From contig NZ_CP103371.1 in assembly GCF_024802625.1 (NCBI RefSeq), forward strand, positions 3,968,001-4,032,000: DNA of 64,000 nucleotides. Reading direction: 5' to 3'. Each line of letters starts with the position of its first letter. Position 1 is the stretch's first letter. Both the position numbers and the translations under genes were made by a program. This document shows, in pieces, positions 18,038 to 27,460 of this stretch. Below the pieces are notes generated by a model that was not told the origin of the DNA, searched no databases, and saw nothing but the letters and a program-made list of their open reading frames with translations. The stretch is from Massilia sp. H6. Lineage in GTDB: Bacteria > Pseudomonadota > Gammaproteobacteria > Burkholderiales > Burkholderiaceae_D.

Positions 18038-18917
18038 CAAGCGCCAGCGGCACGCCACGCGCCCAGCGGTTCGACGAAAGCGAAAAGCTCAAGGCCCGCA
18101 CCTGGTGATACCAGCCGGCCGGCACGTACAGCATCTCGCCCGGGCCGACGACGCACTCGACCAGCGCCGCCTGACGCGCCAATGGAAAGCGTTCGAAATC
18201 CGGCGCCTCCGGGTCGAACGGAGAGCCAAACAGCATGGCATTGGCCTGGCTCGGGTACAGGAACGCCTCGTGGTGCGGCGGCGCCAGGAAGATCCGCTTG
18301 CTGCCCCAGATCTGGGCGAAGATATTGTCGTCGTAGTCGCAGTGCAGCGGCGTCATGGTGCGTTCCGGGCCGATCCAGAAGCGCGGCGGCCCCATCTTGC
18401 CAAAGTACATCGGCCAGTGGCACATGCGGTTCAGCTCGCGCAGCTCCAGGTTGCCGACATAAGGCGGCAGCGCGTCTGTGCCAGGGGCCAGGTCGAGGTA
18501 TTCGCCCAGCGACATGTCTTGCATCGCGCGGTCGGGGTGAAAGGCAGTGCCGATGTAGTCGCCCACGCGGGCGCGCACCCGCAGATGGCCATAGCGTTCG
18601 CGCAGCACTTGCGGCGTGAGCGACAGCAGCGGCCAGCGGTTGACCACCCCGGTCATGATGAAGGGCAGGCCCTGCGTGGCGCGCGCGCGAAAGGCTGCCG
18701 CATCGAGCCGCGGCACACGCGGCACGGCGCTCATGCGGGGCAGGCTGCGCGCTGCCTCTATCACGGCGGCGCGCATCGCGCCGATCGAGGCGACGCCGCG
18801 GACCTGGGCATCGCGCTGTTCGCGCGCCTGACTGCGGGCGGCGGCTTCTTCTGGCGTAGCGGGCGCTGCCGCCGGAAGCGGCGGCAGGCGCGGCGCCGGG
18901 CGTTTTTCTATTGGCAT
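18015..18917 (-). CDS. Cupin-like (JmjC-type) Fe(II)/2-oxoglutarate-dependent oxygenase family protein
   Basis: 300 residues with a Pro/Ala-rich N-terminus and a Cupin_8/JmjC domain (about 80-290). The iron triad is visible: His 192 and Asp 194 in LHCDYDDN and His 271 in PAGWYHQV; Lys 208 may bind 2-oxoglutarate. Relatives hydroxylate protein or RNA targets, or are of unknown role; the substrate is not known here. The final residues (GTYPRRL and stop) are encoded by the inverted-repeat element. Confidence 0.87.
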   Translation of the reverse strand: MPIEKRPAPRLPPLPAAAPATPEEAAARSQAREQRDAQVRGVASIGAMRAAVIEAARSLPRMSAVPRVPRLDAAAFRARATQGLPFIMTGVVNRWPLLSLTPQVLRERYGHLRVRARVGDYIGTAFHPDRAMQDMSLGEYLDLAPGTDALPPYVGNLELRELNRMCHWPMYFGKMGPPRFWIGPERTMTPLHCDYDDNIFAQIWGSKRIFLAPPHHEAFLYPSQANAMLFGSPFDPEAPDFERFPLARQAALVECVVGPGEMLYVPAGWYHQVRALSFSLSSNRWARGVPLALGTYPRRL

Positions 18918-19044
18918 TGGTGCTGAAGCTTTCTGCGGTCCGATCTGTCAGGCGAGAGTATAGCCGCGATGGCGGGCAATATCGGCGGTCCTGTCGACGA
19001 ACGCCACATCGAAGGCGCTGTACCCGTTAGCTATGGATGAGCAT

Positions 19045-19070
19045 TGAACTGCTGAGCTGAACTGCTGAGC
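19045..19070. repeat. 13-bp tandem duplication beside the transposase gene
   Basis: TGAACTGCTGAGC occurs twice in a row (19045-19057 and 19058-19070), 45 bp before the transposase start. It may mark the left end of the insertion or a replication slip. Confidence 0.7.
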
Positions 19071-19114
19071 TATTTTGCGGTCAAACCCCTGTCGATCTCG
19101 ATAGGGAGTGGTGG

Positions 19115-20089
19115 ATGAAAACGCCCAGGGTCGCCAAGCTGTTTGCCCAGCTTCCGATGCTCAACCAGGCCCAGCGGCAGCAAGCGCTTGATGCCCTGCA
19201 TCCCGCAGCCGGCCTCGACCGGGCAGTCGCCCTGATTGGGCAGATCCGTTCCGCAGAGCGGCGCTGTCCTGAATGCGGATGCCAGCGCTATCACCGGCAC
19301 GGCCAGGCCAACGACCTGCAACGTTTTCGCTGCTGCCAGTGCCGGCGCACCTTTAATGACCTGAGTGGCACGCCGCTGGCGCGGCTCAGGCTGCGCGGCA
19401 AGTGGCTCGACTACCTCGGCGCCGTGCTCGATTCCCGGCCGGTGCGCGACGCCGCCAAGCGCGTTGGCGTCCATCGCAATACGGCATTTCGCTGGCGCCA
19501 TCGCTTCCTGGACCGGGTCAAGCATGACCGGCCAGCGCAGCTCGGCGGCATCGTCGAGGCCGACGAAATGTTTTTGCTCGAATCGCAAAAAGGATCGCGC
19601 ACACTCGAGCGTCCGCCGCGCAAGCGAGGCGGCCGGGCCAGCCTGCCCGGCATCTCGCATCACCTCGACTGCATCCTGGTCGCGCGCGACCGCAGTGGGC
19701 AGACCATCGACGCCGTTACCGGACGCGGAGCGCTGAAGGTAACCCAACTGGTGCGGCACCTGTTGCCGAAGCTGGCCCCGCAAGCGCTCCTGGTCACCGA
19801 TTCGCATGCCGCCTACCGTGCGTTCGCCCGCCAGCGGGGCATCGCCCACCAGGCGGTCAACTTGCGCTCCGGCGAGCGGGTTCGGTTCAGTAAGGGGGGC
19901 GCGATCCATGTCCAGAACGTGAACGCTTACCACCGGCGCTTGCGCCAATGGCTGGCGCGGTTCCACGGGGTTGCCTCGCGTTGGCTGCCCAATTACCTGG
20001 GCTGGCATTGGGCACTTGATGGCGGGCGGGTCACTTCCGTCGAGCACTTGCTGCGCATCGCTTGTGGACTCATCCACAGCCAACGGTGA
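19115..20089 (+). mobile_element. IS1595-family-like transposase
   Basis: 324 residues, apparently intact. An N-terminal zinc ribbon (CPECGCQRYHRHG..RFRCCQCRRTF, about 50-85) is followed by a helix-turn-helix (RDAAKRVGVHRNTAFRWRHRFL) and the ISXO2-like catalytic domain: the first Asp in IVEADEMFLLESQKGSR, the second in LVTDSHAAYRA, then HVQNVNAYHRRL with Asn in place of Glu, and WLPNYLGWH. This fits the DDN(K) subset of IS1595. Clear terminal inverted repeats and a target duplication were not found by eye, so the IS boundaries are undefined; the right end must lie before the ompW terminator at 20146. Confidence 0.85.
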
Positions 20090-20145
20090 CAGCGCCACGG
20101 CGAAACCCTGGTCATGGCCCCCCGCCGGTACGCATGCCGTTAACG

Positions 20146-20180
20146 CAAAAACGTCGTTCCGGCGCGAGCCCGAACGACGT
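20146..20180 (-). terminator. Rho-independent terminator of the OmpW gene
   Basis: On the minus strand, arms ACGTCGTTC and GAACGACGT (20172-20180 and 20151-20159) with an inner GGC/GCC pair form the stem, followed directly by a TTTTT run (20146-20150). It is placed 48 bp after the OmpW stop. Confidence 0.85.
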
Positions 20181-20227
20181 GCTGGTTGATCCTGCCGGAC
20201 AGCGTTGCCGCGCCCAGCGAAACGCTG

Positions 20228-20911
20228 TTAGAACTTGTAGCCCACCGCCAGCATCACCGCCACCGGATCGAGCTGCATATGCTGCTTTTGCCCGGTCGAG
20301 AAATGGACGTCGGTGCGCAGGCGGCTCTGGTTGACGCTGGCATCGGCGAACCAGCGCTCGTTGATGTTCATCGTCATGCCGAGCTGCAGCGTATACGTCA
20401 ATTTATTGTCGATGCTGAAGCTGGTCGGCGCGCCGCTGCCCGGGTTGGTAATGGCGGTCATCTTGGCCGAACCACGCTCTTTCATGAAATAGACATAAGT
20501 AGCGCCGATGCCCACGTAGGGACGGAAGGTCGCGCTCGGGGCGAAGAAGCGGTACTGTGCGAACAGGGTCGGCGGCAGCACTTCCACGGTGCCCAGCACG
20601 CCGGTGCCGGCGATGGCGCCCGCGCCGGAAATCTCGTGCTTGTACGGCGTGCCCAGACAGGTTTCGAGCGAAATATTATCGGTCAAGCCGTAGGCGAAGC
20701 TCAGCACCGGCCGCAGGTCGCGGCCGACGTCGGCCCTGGTGCCCGGCAGGGCCGGCGCGCTGATGTCGCCGCTCTCGACCTTCGGGGTCACCTGGTTGAA
20801 GCCGAACTTGGCCGTGAACTGGCCAGCCGACTGGGCCGACGCCGTCGAGGCGCACGCCAGTGCGGCGGCCATGGCCAGCACCTTGGCGGCGCTGTTAAAA
20901 CGAATTTTCAT
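20228..20911 (-). CDS. OmpW family outer membrane protein
   Basis: 227 residues: signal peptide (cleavage near ASTASAQS), then an eight-strand beta-barrel pattern. Typical OmpW features: KFGFNQVTPK near the mature start, DNISLETCLGTPYKHEI, LPPTLFAQYRF, FRPYVGIGATYVYF and the C-terminal aromatic VGYKF. Such porins form narrow channels for small hydrophobic or charged compounds. It is 33 bp downstream of nothing else co-directional except the GDSL gene (stop at 20945), so the two may be cotranscribed. Confidence 0.92.
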   Translation of the reverse strand: MKIRFNSAAKVLAMAAALACASTASAQSAGQFTAKFGFNQVTPKVESGDISAPALPGTRADVGRDLRPVLSFAYGLTDNISLETCLGTPYKHEISGAGAIAGTGVLGTVEVLPPTLFAQYRFFAPSATFRPYVGIGATYVYFMKERGSAKMTAITNPGSGAPTSFSIDNKLTYTLQLGMTMNINERWFADASVNQSRLRTDVHFSTGQKQHMQLDPVAVMLAVGYKF

Positions 20912-20944
20912 GTGGTCTCCGATGTTGTTTCACGGGCTCGGCGC

Positions 20945-22312
20945 TTACAGCCAGCCCTTGACGGCCATTTCCTTGAGCACGAAGCGCGCGATCAGGTTGT
21001 TCTCGAACGGGGTCGGGTGGATATCGTCGGCGAACATGTAGCGGCTGACGTCGCCCGCCACGGTATTGGCATTGGTGCAGGCCAGCGAGGTGGTGCCCAG
21101 CACATTGGGACCGCAGGCCGGCGTGCTGGCATTGGTCAGGCCGTAGGGCGCCGGATTTTTCACCTGGTCGTTGCTGATGGTGTAGAGGTCGACGTACAGT
21201 ATGCGCTCGTCGCTACCCAGGCCGCTCTTGAGCTGGCTGTTGAAAGCGTTGACCATGGCGGCGGTCAGCGCCCGGATGTCGGCCGACTGCGACTTCGATG
21301 CCGGGGTATTGGCCACGTCGGGCAGGTTGGCTACCACGACGTACCTGGCTCCCTTGCCGACGATCTCGCTCTTGACCAGTGCGGCCATCTGCGCGCCAGC
21401 CGCGCCCAGTTCGGCGACCAGCTTCGGGCCGTTGGCAGCGGCGTAGTCGTTACCGGCCTTGGTACCGGCGGCGGTGGCGTCAAGCTGGGCCTTGGCGACC
21501 ATCGGGCCATGCACCGCTACCTGGCCGACGGCGGCATTGCCCGGCTGGGTTGCGGCCGCCATGACGGCTGCGGTAACCACGCTCTGGTCGGTCTTGCCGG
21601 GACGGGCGTTTTCCAGGGCGATGGCGGTGCCGATGGCCTGTGCGGCGGCTTGCGGATTGGTCGCGCCGGCAGCCAACTGCAGGGTCAGCGACGTGGCAAA
21701 GGCCTGGGCGCCGGCAGCGTTGCCGGCGGCGGTCGCCGCGCTCGAGAGGGTGTTCAGTTGCATCAGCACGTCGTTACCGCCCGACAGCAGGGTAACCAGC
21801 TCGGTGCCGCTGAACTTGTTACCGGTGCGGGCCAGGTGGTTGGCGACCTGGGTAACCAGCGGCACGGTGGTCTGGCCGATCGGCGAATTGGTGAACGGAT
21901 TGCCCGGGCCGACCGGATTGGTCACGCGCGAACCGCCCTGGGCATAGTTAAAGCAGGTCAGGTGCTGGACGATCGGAACCGAGAAACCCATGGCGGCATT
22001 GCCGACCAGGCCGGTCTGGGCGGCGCAGGGCGCCGGCAGCTTCAGTTCGGCGGCCAGGAAATCCACCCAGATCTTGCCGTTCAGGTCAGGGCTCTTGGCC
22101 GTGCCGTCACCGTTGATGGTGAATTTGCCGCCGCCGGCGGTCTTGACCGCGCCCACGGCATAGGTACCCACGTCCGACAGGCTGTCGCCGAACGACACCT
22201 GCTGGGTGAACCTGATTTTTTGAGTCTGGTCGCCGCCGCCTGGGCTGGTTCCGCCGCAAGCAGCCAGTACCGCTGCCGTCAACAGAGCGAGCGCGAGTGT
22301 GGTTTGACGCAT
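20945..22312 (-). CDS. SGNH/GDSL hydrolase lipoprotein
   Basis: 455 residues. A lipoprotein signal ends in LAAC (Cys 19). Catalytic blocks: FGDSLSD with Ser 44 (block I), NYAQGGSRV (block II), LLSGGNDVLM (block III) and DDIHPTPFENNLIA with the Asp/His pair near the end. It has four Cys besides the lipid Cys (for example CAAQ, TCFN), probably forming disulfides. An esterase or lipase anchored in the cell envelope is likely; unlike autotransporter GDSL enzymes it has no visible beta-barrel. Confidence 0.9.
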   Translation of the reverse strand: MRQTTLALALLTAAVLAACGGTSPGGGDQTQKIRFTQQVSFGDSLSDVGTYAVGAVKTAGGGKFTINGDGTAKSPDLNGKIWVDFLAAELKLPAPCAAQTGLVGNAAMGFSVPIVQHLTCFNYAQGGSRVTNPVGPGNPFTNSPIGQTTVPLVTQVANHLARTGNKFSGTELVTLLSGGNDVLMQLNTLSSAATAAGNAAGAQAFATSLTLQLAAGATNPQAAAQAIGTAIALENARPGKTDQSVVTAAVMAAATQPGNAAVGQVAVHGPMVAKAQLDATAAGTKAGNDYAAANGPKLVAELGAAGAQMAALVKSEIVGKGARYVVVANLPDVANTPASKSQSADIRALTAAMVNAFNSQLKSGLGSDERILYVDLYTISNDQVKNPAPYGLTNASTPACGPNVLGTTSLACTNANTVAGDVSRYMFADDIHPTPFENNLIARFVLKEMAVKGWL

Positions 22313-22550
22313 TGTGTCTCCTGAATGGAAAGTTTCTAACGAACGGCCGTACTATTCATATCAGCAACAATATGCCAGCGTTCAACTTTCTTGTATAGAA
22401 ATTGTTGCCCAGCCGTCAGTTCCTAACGACAACAAACAACCGGTCAGGGAGGCGATTATAGCTTCGGCGCGTTGCGCGGCAATAACGGTTTTTTGAACAG
22501 GCCAGCAGGCTGGAACGCCGTAGCAGCAGGCGTTCTACCCGAAGCAATTG

Positions 22551-23609
22551 TTAGCCGGGCAAGTCGCCCGGGGTGGCTTGATTGAGCAAGCCGTGCACGA
22601 TACCGGTCGAGCCGTGGGCGGCGCGGCGCAGGCGGTCGTTGACCCCATGCCAATTGCCGCCTTGCGGCGGCGCTTCGACCAGGATGACGTCGGCGCCATG
22701 GCCGTCCATTGCGCGCAGGGCTGCGTACAGGGCGTGGGCAAAGCCGGCGGGCGTGGCCGGCAGGCGCAGCGCGGCATGTGGTAGCGGCGCATCGGCGAGC
22801 GGCACGTCCGAGTAATGAATCAGCGCCACCTTGCGCCCTGCCCCGCTTAGTTGCGCCAAGGTCAGGCGCAGCGTGGTGCTGTCTTGCATCGCCACCGGCG
22901 TATGCGGCGCGTAATGCGATTCGAGCGTGCCCGAGGCGCGCGGTGCGGCGGCGTCGGGCGCGGCCGGGACCTGGTCGATCACTGCCGCGATGGCCTCGGC
23001 GCTGATCTGGCCGGGACGCAGCAGCACCGGGCCGTGCGTGGCCAGGCGCGACAAATCTACGATGGTCGACTCGATGCCGACTTCGGACGCGCCGCCATCG
23101 AGCACCATGGCAACCGAACCGTCACCGCCGAATTCGTCGCGCACGTGCTGGGCCAGGGTCGGGCTCACGGCGCCGAACTTGTTGGCCGATGGTGCGGCCA
23201 GGCCGCCCTTGCCGTCCTTGAACGCGCGCAGTAGCGCAATGGCCACCGGGTGCGCGGGACAGCGCAGGCCCACCGTGTCCTGGCCGCCGCTGACGGCGGC
23301 CGGGATGTTCGGGGCGCGCCTAACGATCATGGTCAGCGGACCGGGCCAGAAGGCATCGGCCAGTGCCTGCGCTTGCCGGGGAATATCGGCGCCCCAGTAG
23401 TCGAGCGCGGCCTCGGGCGCCAGATGCACGATCACCGGGTGGTCTTGCGGGCGGCCCTTGGCGGCATAGATGGCGGCGACCGCCGCCGGGTTCTCGGCGT
23501 CGGCACCGAGGCCGTAGACGGTCTCGGTCGGAAAAGCGACCAGTTCGCCCCGCTCCAGCGCGCGCGCCGCCGCGTCGATGGCGGCGTGGTCCAGGTCCCC
23601 GATGCTCAT
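22551..23609 (-). CDS. sua5: L-threonylcarbamoyladenylate synthase, Sua5 type
   Basis: 352 residues, the long Sua5 form: a YrdC/TsaC domain ([57 protein letters not shown]) plus the C-terminal Sua5 domain ([15 protein letters not shown]). It makes the threonylcarbamoyl-AMP used for tRNA t6A37. The start at 23609 overlaps the purK stop as ATGA; a longer in-frame extension runs antisense-like through purK and is rejected. Confidence 0.94.
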   Translation of the reverse strand: MSIGDLDHAAIDAAARALERGELVAFPTETVYGLGADAENPAAVAAIYAAKGRPQDHPVIVHLAPEAALDYWGADIPRQAQALADAFWPGPLTMIVRRAPNIPAAVSGGQDTVGLRCPAHPVAIALLRAFKDGKGGLAAPSANKFGAVSPTLAQHVRDEFGGDGSVAMVLDGGASEVGIESTIVDLSRLATHGPVLLRPGQISAEAIAAVIDQVPAAPDAAAPRASGTLESHYAPHTPVAMQDSTTLRLTLAQLSGAGRKVALIHYSDVPLADAPLPHAALRLPATPAGFAHALYAALRAMDGHGADVILVEAPPQGGNWHGVNDRLRRAAHGSTGIVHGLLNQATPGDLPG

Positions 23610-24814
23610 ACCGCGATGCCGAGGATTGCGCACGCCTCGGCCAGGCTGGCCTGCGCCGCGGGCAGCGTGGGCGCAACGAAGGTGACGTGACCCATCTTGC
23701 GCCCGCGGCGCGGGTCGTCCTTGCCGTACAGGTGCAGGTTGGCGCCCGGCAGCGCCAGCACGCGGTCCCAGGCCGGCTCGCGCGCCGTGACGCCGTCGCC
23801 GTCGAACCAGACGTCGCCAAGGATATTGAGCATTACGCTGGGGGAGTGCTGGCGCACGTCGCCCAGCGGCAGGCGCGCCATCGCCCGCACCTGCTGCTCG
23901 AACTGGCTGGTAATGCAGGCATCCATGGTGTAGTGCCCGCTGTTGTGCGGGCGTGGCGCCATTTCGTTGACCACCAGCGTGCCATCGTCGAGCACGAAGA
24001 ACTCGATGCACAGCACGCCCACGTAGCCCAACTGCGCGACAATCGCGGTGGCTGCAGCCTGCGCCTGGCTGGCACAGGCGTGGGACACGTTCGGGCCGGG
24101 CACGGTGGTGGTAAACAAGATACCGTCACGGTGCACATTCTCGGCGATCGGGTAGACCACAGAGGCGCCGTCGGCCCCGCGCGCGGTCAAGACCGATACC
24201 TCGCAGGCCAGCGGCAGCATCTTTTCAAGCAGGCAGGTCACGCCGTCCATGGCGTCGAAGGCGGCGCGCACGTCCGCGCGCGACCGCACCCGTACCTGGC
24301 CCTTGCCGTCGTAGCCCATGCGCACGGTCTTGAGGATCCCCGGCAGCAGTTCGTCCTCGATGTCGTCGATGTCGGCGTGCGAGGCGATGGTCTTGTGCGG
24401 CGCCGGCATCACCCCTGAGCTGGGGGCGCAGTCCACGAAAAAGCGTTTCTCGGCGATGCGGTCCTGTGCGATCGATACGCACGAGGCGCTTGGCGCGACG
24501 AAGCTGCGCGCGCCCAGCCAGGCCATGCTGTCGGCCGGGACGTTCTCGAATTCGGTGGTGATGGCCACGCAGGTCTGCGCCAGTTCGGCCAGCGCGGCCG
24601 GGTCGGAATAGGCGGCGTTGACCAGGCGCTCGGCCACCTGCCCGGCCGGGCAATCCGCGCCTGGCTCGAGCACGGCGACCTTGAAGCCCATGCTTTGCGC
24701 GGCGTGGGCAAACATGCGGCCGAGCTGGCCGCCGCCCATCACGCCGAGCCAGGCCGGGGGATGGGCACTCGGAAGCAATGGCACTGCCATTGCCGGATCG
24801 GTCAGTTTAGGCAT
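23606..24814 (-). CDS. purK: N5-carboxyaminoimidazole ribonucleotide synthase
   Basis: 402 residues, ATP-grasp enzyme that carboxylates AIR with bicarbonate and ATP. Start segment [32 protein letters not shown]-grasp [12 protein letters not shown], and [27 protein letters not shown]. It lies 3 bp after purE and overlaps sua5 by 4 bp, so it is translationally coupled to both. Confidence 0.96.
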   Translation of the reverse strand: MPKLTDPAMAVPLLPSAHPPAWLGVMGGGQLGRMFAHAAQSMGFKVAVLEPGADCPAGQVAERLVNAAYSDPAALAELAQTCVAITTEFENVPADSMAWLGARSFVAPSASCVSIAQDRIAEKRFFVDCAPSSGVMPAPHKTIASHADIDDIEDELLPGILKTVRMGYDGKGQVRVRSRADVRAAFDAMDGVTCLLEKMLPLACEVSVLTARGADGASVVYPIAENVHRDGILFTTTVPGPNVSHACASQAQAAATAIVAQLGYVGVLCIEFFVLDDGTLVVNEMAPRPHNSGHYTMDACITSQFEQQVRAMARLPLGDVRQHSPSVMLNILGDVWFDGDGVTAREPAWDRVLALPGANLHLYGKDDPRRGRKMGHVTFVAPTLPAAQASLAEACAILGIAV

Positions 24815-24817
24815 GGT

Positions 24818-25315
24818 TCACACCGGAAGCAGCATGGCTTGCGCGGCCGCGCTTTGCGCGGCGCGGAATTCAAGCAGGGCCTGGGCTAGAACGTCGTCGT
24901 GCGCGGCCAGCATCGCCACCGCGGTCAGGGCGGCATTGGCGGCGCCGGCTTCGCCGATGGCGAAGGTCGCTACCGGCACGCCCTTGGGCATCTGCACGAT
25001 CGACAGCAGCGAATCTTCGCCGCGCAGGTATTTCGACGGAACCGGCACGCCGAGTACCGGCACGATGGTCTTGGCGGCCACCATGCCCGGCAGGTGGGCG
25101 GCGCCCCCTGCCCCGGCGATGATCGCGCGCAGGCCGCGCGCGCGCGCGTTTTCTGCATACGTGAACATCTCGTCGGGCATGCGGTGCGCCGAGATCACCT
25201 GCGCCTCGAACGGCACATTGAACTGTTTCAAGATGGCGACCGCGTGCTGCATCACGTCCCAGTCCGAGGACGAGCCCATGATGACGCCCACTACAGGTTT
25301 TGCTTGTTCAGTCAT
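24818..25315 (-). CDS. purE: N5-carboxyaminoimidazole ribonucleotide mutase
   Basis: 165 residues, class I Pur[28 protein letters not shown] with the catalytic His, and [25 protein letters not shown] are present. It converts N5-CAIR to CAIR, taking the product of PurK encoded just downstream. One base separates it from purC. Confidence 0.96.
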   Translation of the reverse strand: MTEQAKPVVGVIMGSSSDWDVMQHAVAILKQFNVPFEAQVISAHRMPDEMFTYAENARARGLRAIIAGAGGAAHLPGMVAAKTIVPVLGVPVPSKYLRGEDSLLSIVQMPKGVPVATFAIGEAGAANAALTAVAMLAAHDDVLAQALLEFRAAQSAAAQAMLLPV

Positions 25316-25316
25316 C

Positions 25317-26213
25317 TCAAGCCTTCAGCTTGTCGCCGGTGAGGCGTTCGATGGCTTCGAAATACTTGGCCTGGGTCTTGTCGATGACGTCCTGCGGCAG
25401 CGATGGCGCCGGCGCGGTCTTGTTCCAGTCAGACAGCGTCTCGAGGTAGTCGCGCACGAACTGCTTGTCGAAGGACGGTGGCGACATGCCCGGCGCGTAG
25501 GAATCGGCCGGCCAGAAGCGCGACGAATCGGCGGTGAGTACTTCGTCCATCAGGTGCATGACGCCGTCGTCATCGAGTCCGAATTCAAACTTGGTGTCGG
25601 CGATGATGATGCCCCTGCTTGCCGCGTACTGCGCGGCGGCGGTGTACAGATTGATGCTGACGTCGCGCATCTTGGCGGCCAGCTCCTTGCCGATGCGCTG
25701 CTCCATGTCGTCGAACGAGATATTCTCGTCGTGCTCGCCGAGTTCGGCCTTGGCCGCCGGGGTGAAGATCGGCTCCGGCAGCTTGTCGGCCTGGCGCAGG
25801 CCGGCGGGCAGCGCGATGCCGCAGATGGCGCCGCTAGCCTGGTAATCCTTCCAGCCCGACCCGATGATATAACCACGCACGACCGCTTCGACCATGATGG
25901 GCTTGAGGCGCTTGGCCACCACCGCGCGGCCGCGCACCTGCTCGACTTCGTCTGGCGCCACGACCGACTCCGGCGCCACGCCGGTCAGGTGGTTCGGCAC
26001 GATATGGCCGAGCTTGTCGAACCAGAAATCGCTCATCTGGTTCAACACCATGCCCTTGCCCGGAATCGGCTCGTTCATGACCACGTCGAAGGCCGACAGG
26101 CGGTCGGTGGTGACGATCAGGATCTTGTCGTCGCCGACGGCATAGTTGTCGCGTACCTTGCCGTGACCGAGCAGTGGCAGGGACTGGATTGAGGATTGGT
26201 AGAGGCTGTTCAT
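25317..26213 (-). CDS. purC: SAICAR synthase
   Basis: 298 residues, the longer PurC form. It ligates aspartate to CAIR. Seen: [53 protein letters not shown], and [12 protein letters not shown] with [11 protein letters not shown]. The ATG at 26213 is chosen over an upstream in-frame ATG at 26312, whose leader is not family-like. It heads the purC-purE-purK-sua5 run, so three successive purine steps are cotranscribed. Confidence 0.96.
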   Translation of the reverse strand: MNSLYQSSIQSLPLLGHGKVRDNYAVGDDKILIVTTDRLSAFDVVMNEPIPGKGMVLNQMSDFWFDKLGHIVPNHLTGVAPESVVAPDEVEQVRGRAVVAKRLKPIMVEAVVRGYIIGSGWKDYQASGAICGIALPAGLRQADKLPEPIFTPAAKAELGEHDENISFDDMEQRIGKELAAKMRDVSINLYTAAAQYAASRGIIIADTKFEFGLDDDGVMHLMDEVLTADSSRFWPADSYAPGMSPPSFDKQFVRDYLETLSDWNKTAPAPSLPQDVIDKTQAKYFEAIERLTGDKLKA

Positions 26214-26310
26214 AGAAGGGATATCAGGGAAACGGAACCGGAACAATGTCGCCGGTCGAGTGGGGCAAGCCGGGGGTGGCCTGGGCCAATGCGTGATTTT
26301 ACGCCAATTC

Positions 26311-26350
26311 ACCGCTCACCGTCCCGGCAGGAACCGGGATGGTGAGCGGT
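26311..26350 (-). terminator. Strong hairpin after fba
   Basis: A 17-bp stem (ACCGCTCACC-G-TCCCGG against its complement, one G-T pair) around CAGGAA, 27 bp after the fba stop. There is no long T-run on the minus strand. It would separate the glycolytic genes from the purine genes, at least partly. Confidence 0.65.
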
Positions 26351-26376
26351 GCGGTCTATCCTGGCGGGTACTGCGC

Positions 26377-27441
26377 TTATTGCACGATCTGCGACAGCTC
26401 GCCCGCCTTGTAGCGCTCGGCCATCTTGTCCAGCGGCATAGGCTTGATCTTGCCGGCCATGCCTTCGCAACCGAACGACAGGTAGCGTGCCTTGCAGATC
26501 TCGGTGGCCGCTTCGCGTGCCGGCTTGAGGTAGTCGCGTGGATCGAACTTGCCCGGATTCTGGAACAGGTACTTGCGAATCGCAGCGGTCATGGCCAGGC
26601 GAATGTCGGTGTCGATATTGATCTTGCGTACGCCGTGCTTGATGCCTTCCTGGATCTCTTCGACCGGCACGCCATAGGTCTCTTTCATGTCGCCGCCGAA
26701 TTCGCGGATTATCGCCAGCAGTTCCTGCGGCACCGACGACGAGCCATGCATCACCAGGTGGGTATTGGGAATGCGCTGGTGGATTTCCTTGATGCGGTCG
26801 ATCGCCAGGATGTCGCCGGTCGGCTTGCGGGTAAATTTATAGGCGCCGTGCGAGGTGCCGATGGCAATTGCCAGCGCGTCGCACTGGGTCTTGGCGACGA
26901 AGTCGGCGGCCTGGGCCACATCGGTCAGCAACTGCTCGCGGGTCATGGCGCCGTCGGCGCCGTGACCGTCTTCCTTGTCGCCCATCATGGTTTCGAGCGA
27001 ACCGAGCACGCCCAGTTCGGCTTCGACGGTGACGCCGATCGAGTGCGCGAACTTGACCACCTCGCGCGAGACTTCGACGTTGTACTCGTACGAGGCGACC
27101 GACTTGCCGTCGGCCTCGAGCGAACCGTCCATCATTACCGAGGTAAAGCCCGAACGGATCGCGGCCATGCAGACTGCCGGCGACTGGCCGTGGTCCTGGT
27201 GCATCACGACCGGGATGTGCGGATAGGCTTCGACGGCGGCGTCGATCAGGTGGCGCAGGAAAGCTTCGCCGGCATACTTGCGGGCGCCGGCCGAGGCTTG
27301 CATGATGACCGGCGCGTTGACCGCGTCGGCGGCGGCCATGATGGCCTGCACCTGCTCCAGGTTGTTGACGTTAAACGCCGGCAGGCCGTAGCCGTGTTCG
27401 GCGGCATGGTCCAGCAGTTGACGCATCGATACGAGTGCCAT
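26377..27441 (-). CDS. fba: Fructose-bisphosphate aldolase, class II
   Basis: 354 residues, zinc-dependent aldolase splitting fructose-1,6-bisphosphate. Zinc and active-site regions: [17 protein letters not shown] with His, [47 protein letters not shown], and TSHGAYKF with [14 protein letters not shown]. The size and the C-terminal [19 protein letters not shown] fit the Calvin-type/proteobacterial subclass. It is 19 bp after pyk. Confidence 0.96.
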   Translation of the reverse strand: MALVSMRQLLDHAAEHGYGLPAFNVNNLEQVQAIMAAADAVNAPVIMQASAGARKYAGEAFLRHLIDAAVEAYPHIPVVMHQDHGQSPAVCMAAIRSGFTSVMMDGSLEADGKSVASYEYNVEVSREVVKFAHSIGVTVEAELGVLGSLETMMGDKEDGHGADGAMTREQLLTDVAQAADFVAKTQCDALAIAIGTSHGAYKFTRKPTGDILAIDRIKEIHQRIPNTHLVMHGSSSVPQELLAIIREFGGDMKETYGVPVEEIQEGIKHGVRKINIDTDIRLAMTAAIRKYLFQNPGKFDPRDYLKPAREAATEICKARYLSFGCEGMAGKIKPMPLDKMAERYKAGELSQIVQ

Positions 27442-27460
27442 GGTTGATTACTCCAAACAA

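Noticed and set aside
20186-22324. 712-codon plus-strand frame across the ompW and GDSL genes
   Set aside because: It spans two convincing minus-strand genes and the terminator between them and the transposase; composition is not protein-like.
22513-22535. Hairpin GAACGCC/GGCGTTC after sua5
   Set aside because: Only 7 bp, and no T-run on the minus strand; too weak to call a terminator.
23610-24011. N-terminal extension of sua5 upstream of 23609
   Set aside because: It lies out of frame inside purK; the ATGA overlap and the family start make 23609 far better.
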